A DNA stretch of 64,000 bases, taken from NCBI RefSeq assembly GCF_017569185.1, contig NZ_CP071869.1, positions 2,594,001 to 2,658,000 of the forward strand, read 5' to 3'. Positions within the stretch are counted from its first letter, which is position 1; each line of letters starts with the position of its first letter. Of this stretch, positions 63,681 to 64,000 are shown in pieces. This stretch comes from Polaribacter cellanae. GTDB lineage: Bacteria > Bacteroidota > Bacteroidia > Flavobacteriales > Flavobacteriaceae. A program made the translations under genes and the position numbers. A model generated the notes under the pieces. It ran no database searches, was not told where the DNA came from, and saw only the letters and a list, made by a program, of their open reading frames with translations.

Positions 63681-64000
63681 TATGCATTAGGAATAAACAA
63701 AAGGAGGACTTAAATTATTAATTTGGGAGAATAATCCGTCCATCCAAGGTCTTTTTTTAGTGTTCAAAGCAATCTTTAACACCTTTCTGTTAGCATGATT
63801 TACTGTCCAAGCTCCTAATGCAAAGCAATAGACTTTTAGGGTTTTTAAAGTTGCTCGATTATGATGATTTAAGGCAAAATGCCTAAACAAACTCATTAGG
63901 TTATAAGCCACCATAATGAATCTAAAGGAAGCCTCAGTTGCCCAAAAATTCTTTAAACAAAAGTTGTCCAATCCAAAGTCTTCTTTGAGTTCTTTGATTC
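63674..64000 (-). mobile_element. Insertion sequence end (IS1380-like), disrupting the TonB receptor
   Basis: Receptor-like coding stops at about 63674 and transposase-like coding starts at 63687. The likely IS end is CCCGCATTATGCATTAGG (63674-63691). The other end and any target duplication are outside the window, so the boundary is approximate. Confidence 0.7.
63687..64000 (-). CDS. DDE transposase C-terminus, IS1380-like, 5' end outside window
   Basis: The minus-strand frame is open to the edge of the window and ends in TAA at 63687-63689. It reads 'IKELKEDFGLDNFCLKNFWA', 'TEASFRFIMVAYNLMSLFRH' and 'KVLKIALNTKKRPWMDGLFS'. The 'F.F.M.AYNLMSLFR' block is typical of the last helices of IS1380-family DDE transposases, with the catalytic Glu upstream of what is visible. 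The start shown by an internal TTG codon is not real; translation begins outside the window. The stop codon is in the same frame as the receptor remnant and six bases before its Met. Confidence 0.78.
   Translation of the reverse strand, partial: IKELKEDFGLDNFCLKNFWATEASFRFIMVAYNLMSLFRHFALNHHNRATLKTLKVYCFALGAWTVNHANRKVLKIALNTKKRPWMDGLFSQINNLSPPFVYS

Overview
The window is AT-rich, tightly packed DNA from a member of the Bacteroidota, most likely a gliding marine Flavobacteriaceae (Polaribacter/Tenacibaculum-like; the genus cannot be fixed from sequence alone). The support is as follows. There is a sprB/sprF-type gliding adhesin locus. There are several proteins with type IX secretion (T9SS) sorting tails of types A and B. 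Promoters are of the Bacteroidota TAnnTTTG kind. Other family-typical genes are a HU/SPOR protein, DUF4292 and DUF4374 lipoproteins, and a TonB-dependent receptor. I see no rRNA, tRNA or CRISPR array.

Layout. 1-15099: gliding/adhesin operon, with the end of an Ig-like adhesin (sprC position), a PorP/SprF-family protein with two SPOR-like repeats (sprD position), a 3485-residue SprB-type adhesin and SprF. 15226-17374: gmd-fcl, making GDP-L-fucose. 17605-25549: surface polysaccharide cluster with flippase, glycosyltransferases, Wzy-like and ligase-like membrane proteins, and a polyprenyl-phosphate sugar transferase; one glycosyltransferase lies on the opposite strand. 25546-31343: NarL-type two-component pair (minus), divergent from a small T9SS protein and a tail-fibre-like protein, then a metzincin protease with a T9SS tail. 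31455-38765: purD, a MurG-like glycosyltransferase, a PhoR/PhoB-like pair, a lamin-tail-like T9SS protein and a PolB-type 3'-5' exonuclease.

38766-41301 is an accessory island of small Cys-containing or lipoprotein genes on the minus strand. One is a start-less fragment, and several are followed by attC-like imperfect palindromes. 41302-47421 holds an Uup-type ABC-F ATPase, a gene-poor stretch with three ATCCCTGA palindromic copies and an Fn3 relic, and a subtilisin-like T9SS protease. 47692-51678 is a translationally coupled operon (sugar nucleotidyltransferase, TPR protein, DUF4292 lipoprotein, EnvC-like factor) with a 19-bp perfect hairpin just inside the TPR gene. 51794-55819 pairs a large uncharacterised AAA-type ATPase with an MscS channel. 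56002-59204 holds a mini-MscS, an acyl-CoA thioesterase, a HU/SPOR protein and dprA. 59367-60434 encodes an uncharacterised protein with kinase-like motifs. 60498-64000 is a DUF4374 lipoprotein/TonB-receptor locus whose receptor is broken by an insertion sequence that runs off the window.

Functional picture: most of the window builds the cell surface, through gliding adhesins and their secretion partners, fucose-containing polysaccharide, secreted proteases, peptidoglycan/envelope operons and iron or siderophore uptake. A few housekeeping genes (purD, dprA, uup, exonuclease) are interspersed. Best candidates for something undescribed: the attC-like small-gene island, the ATPase-MscS pair, the kinase-like protein, and the exact 235-codon duplication in SprB.
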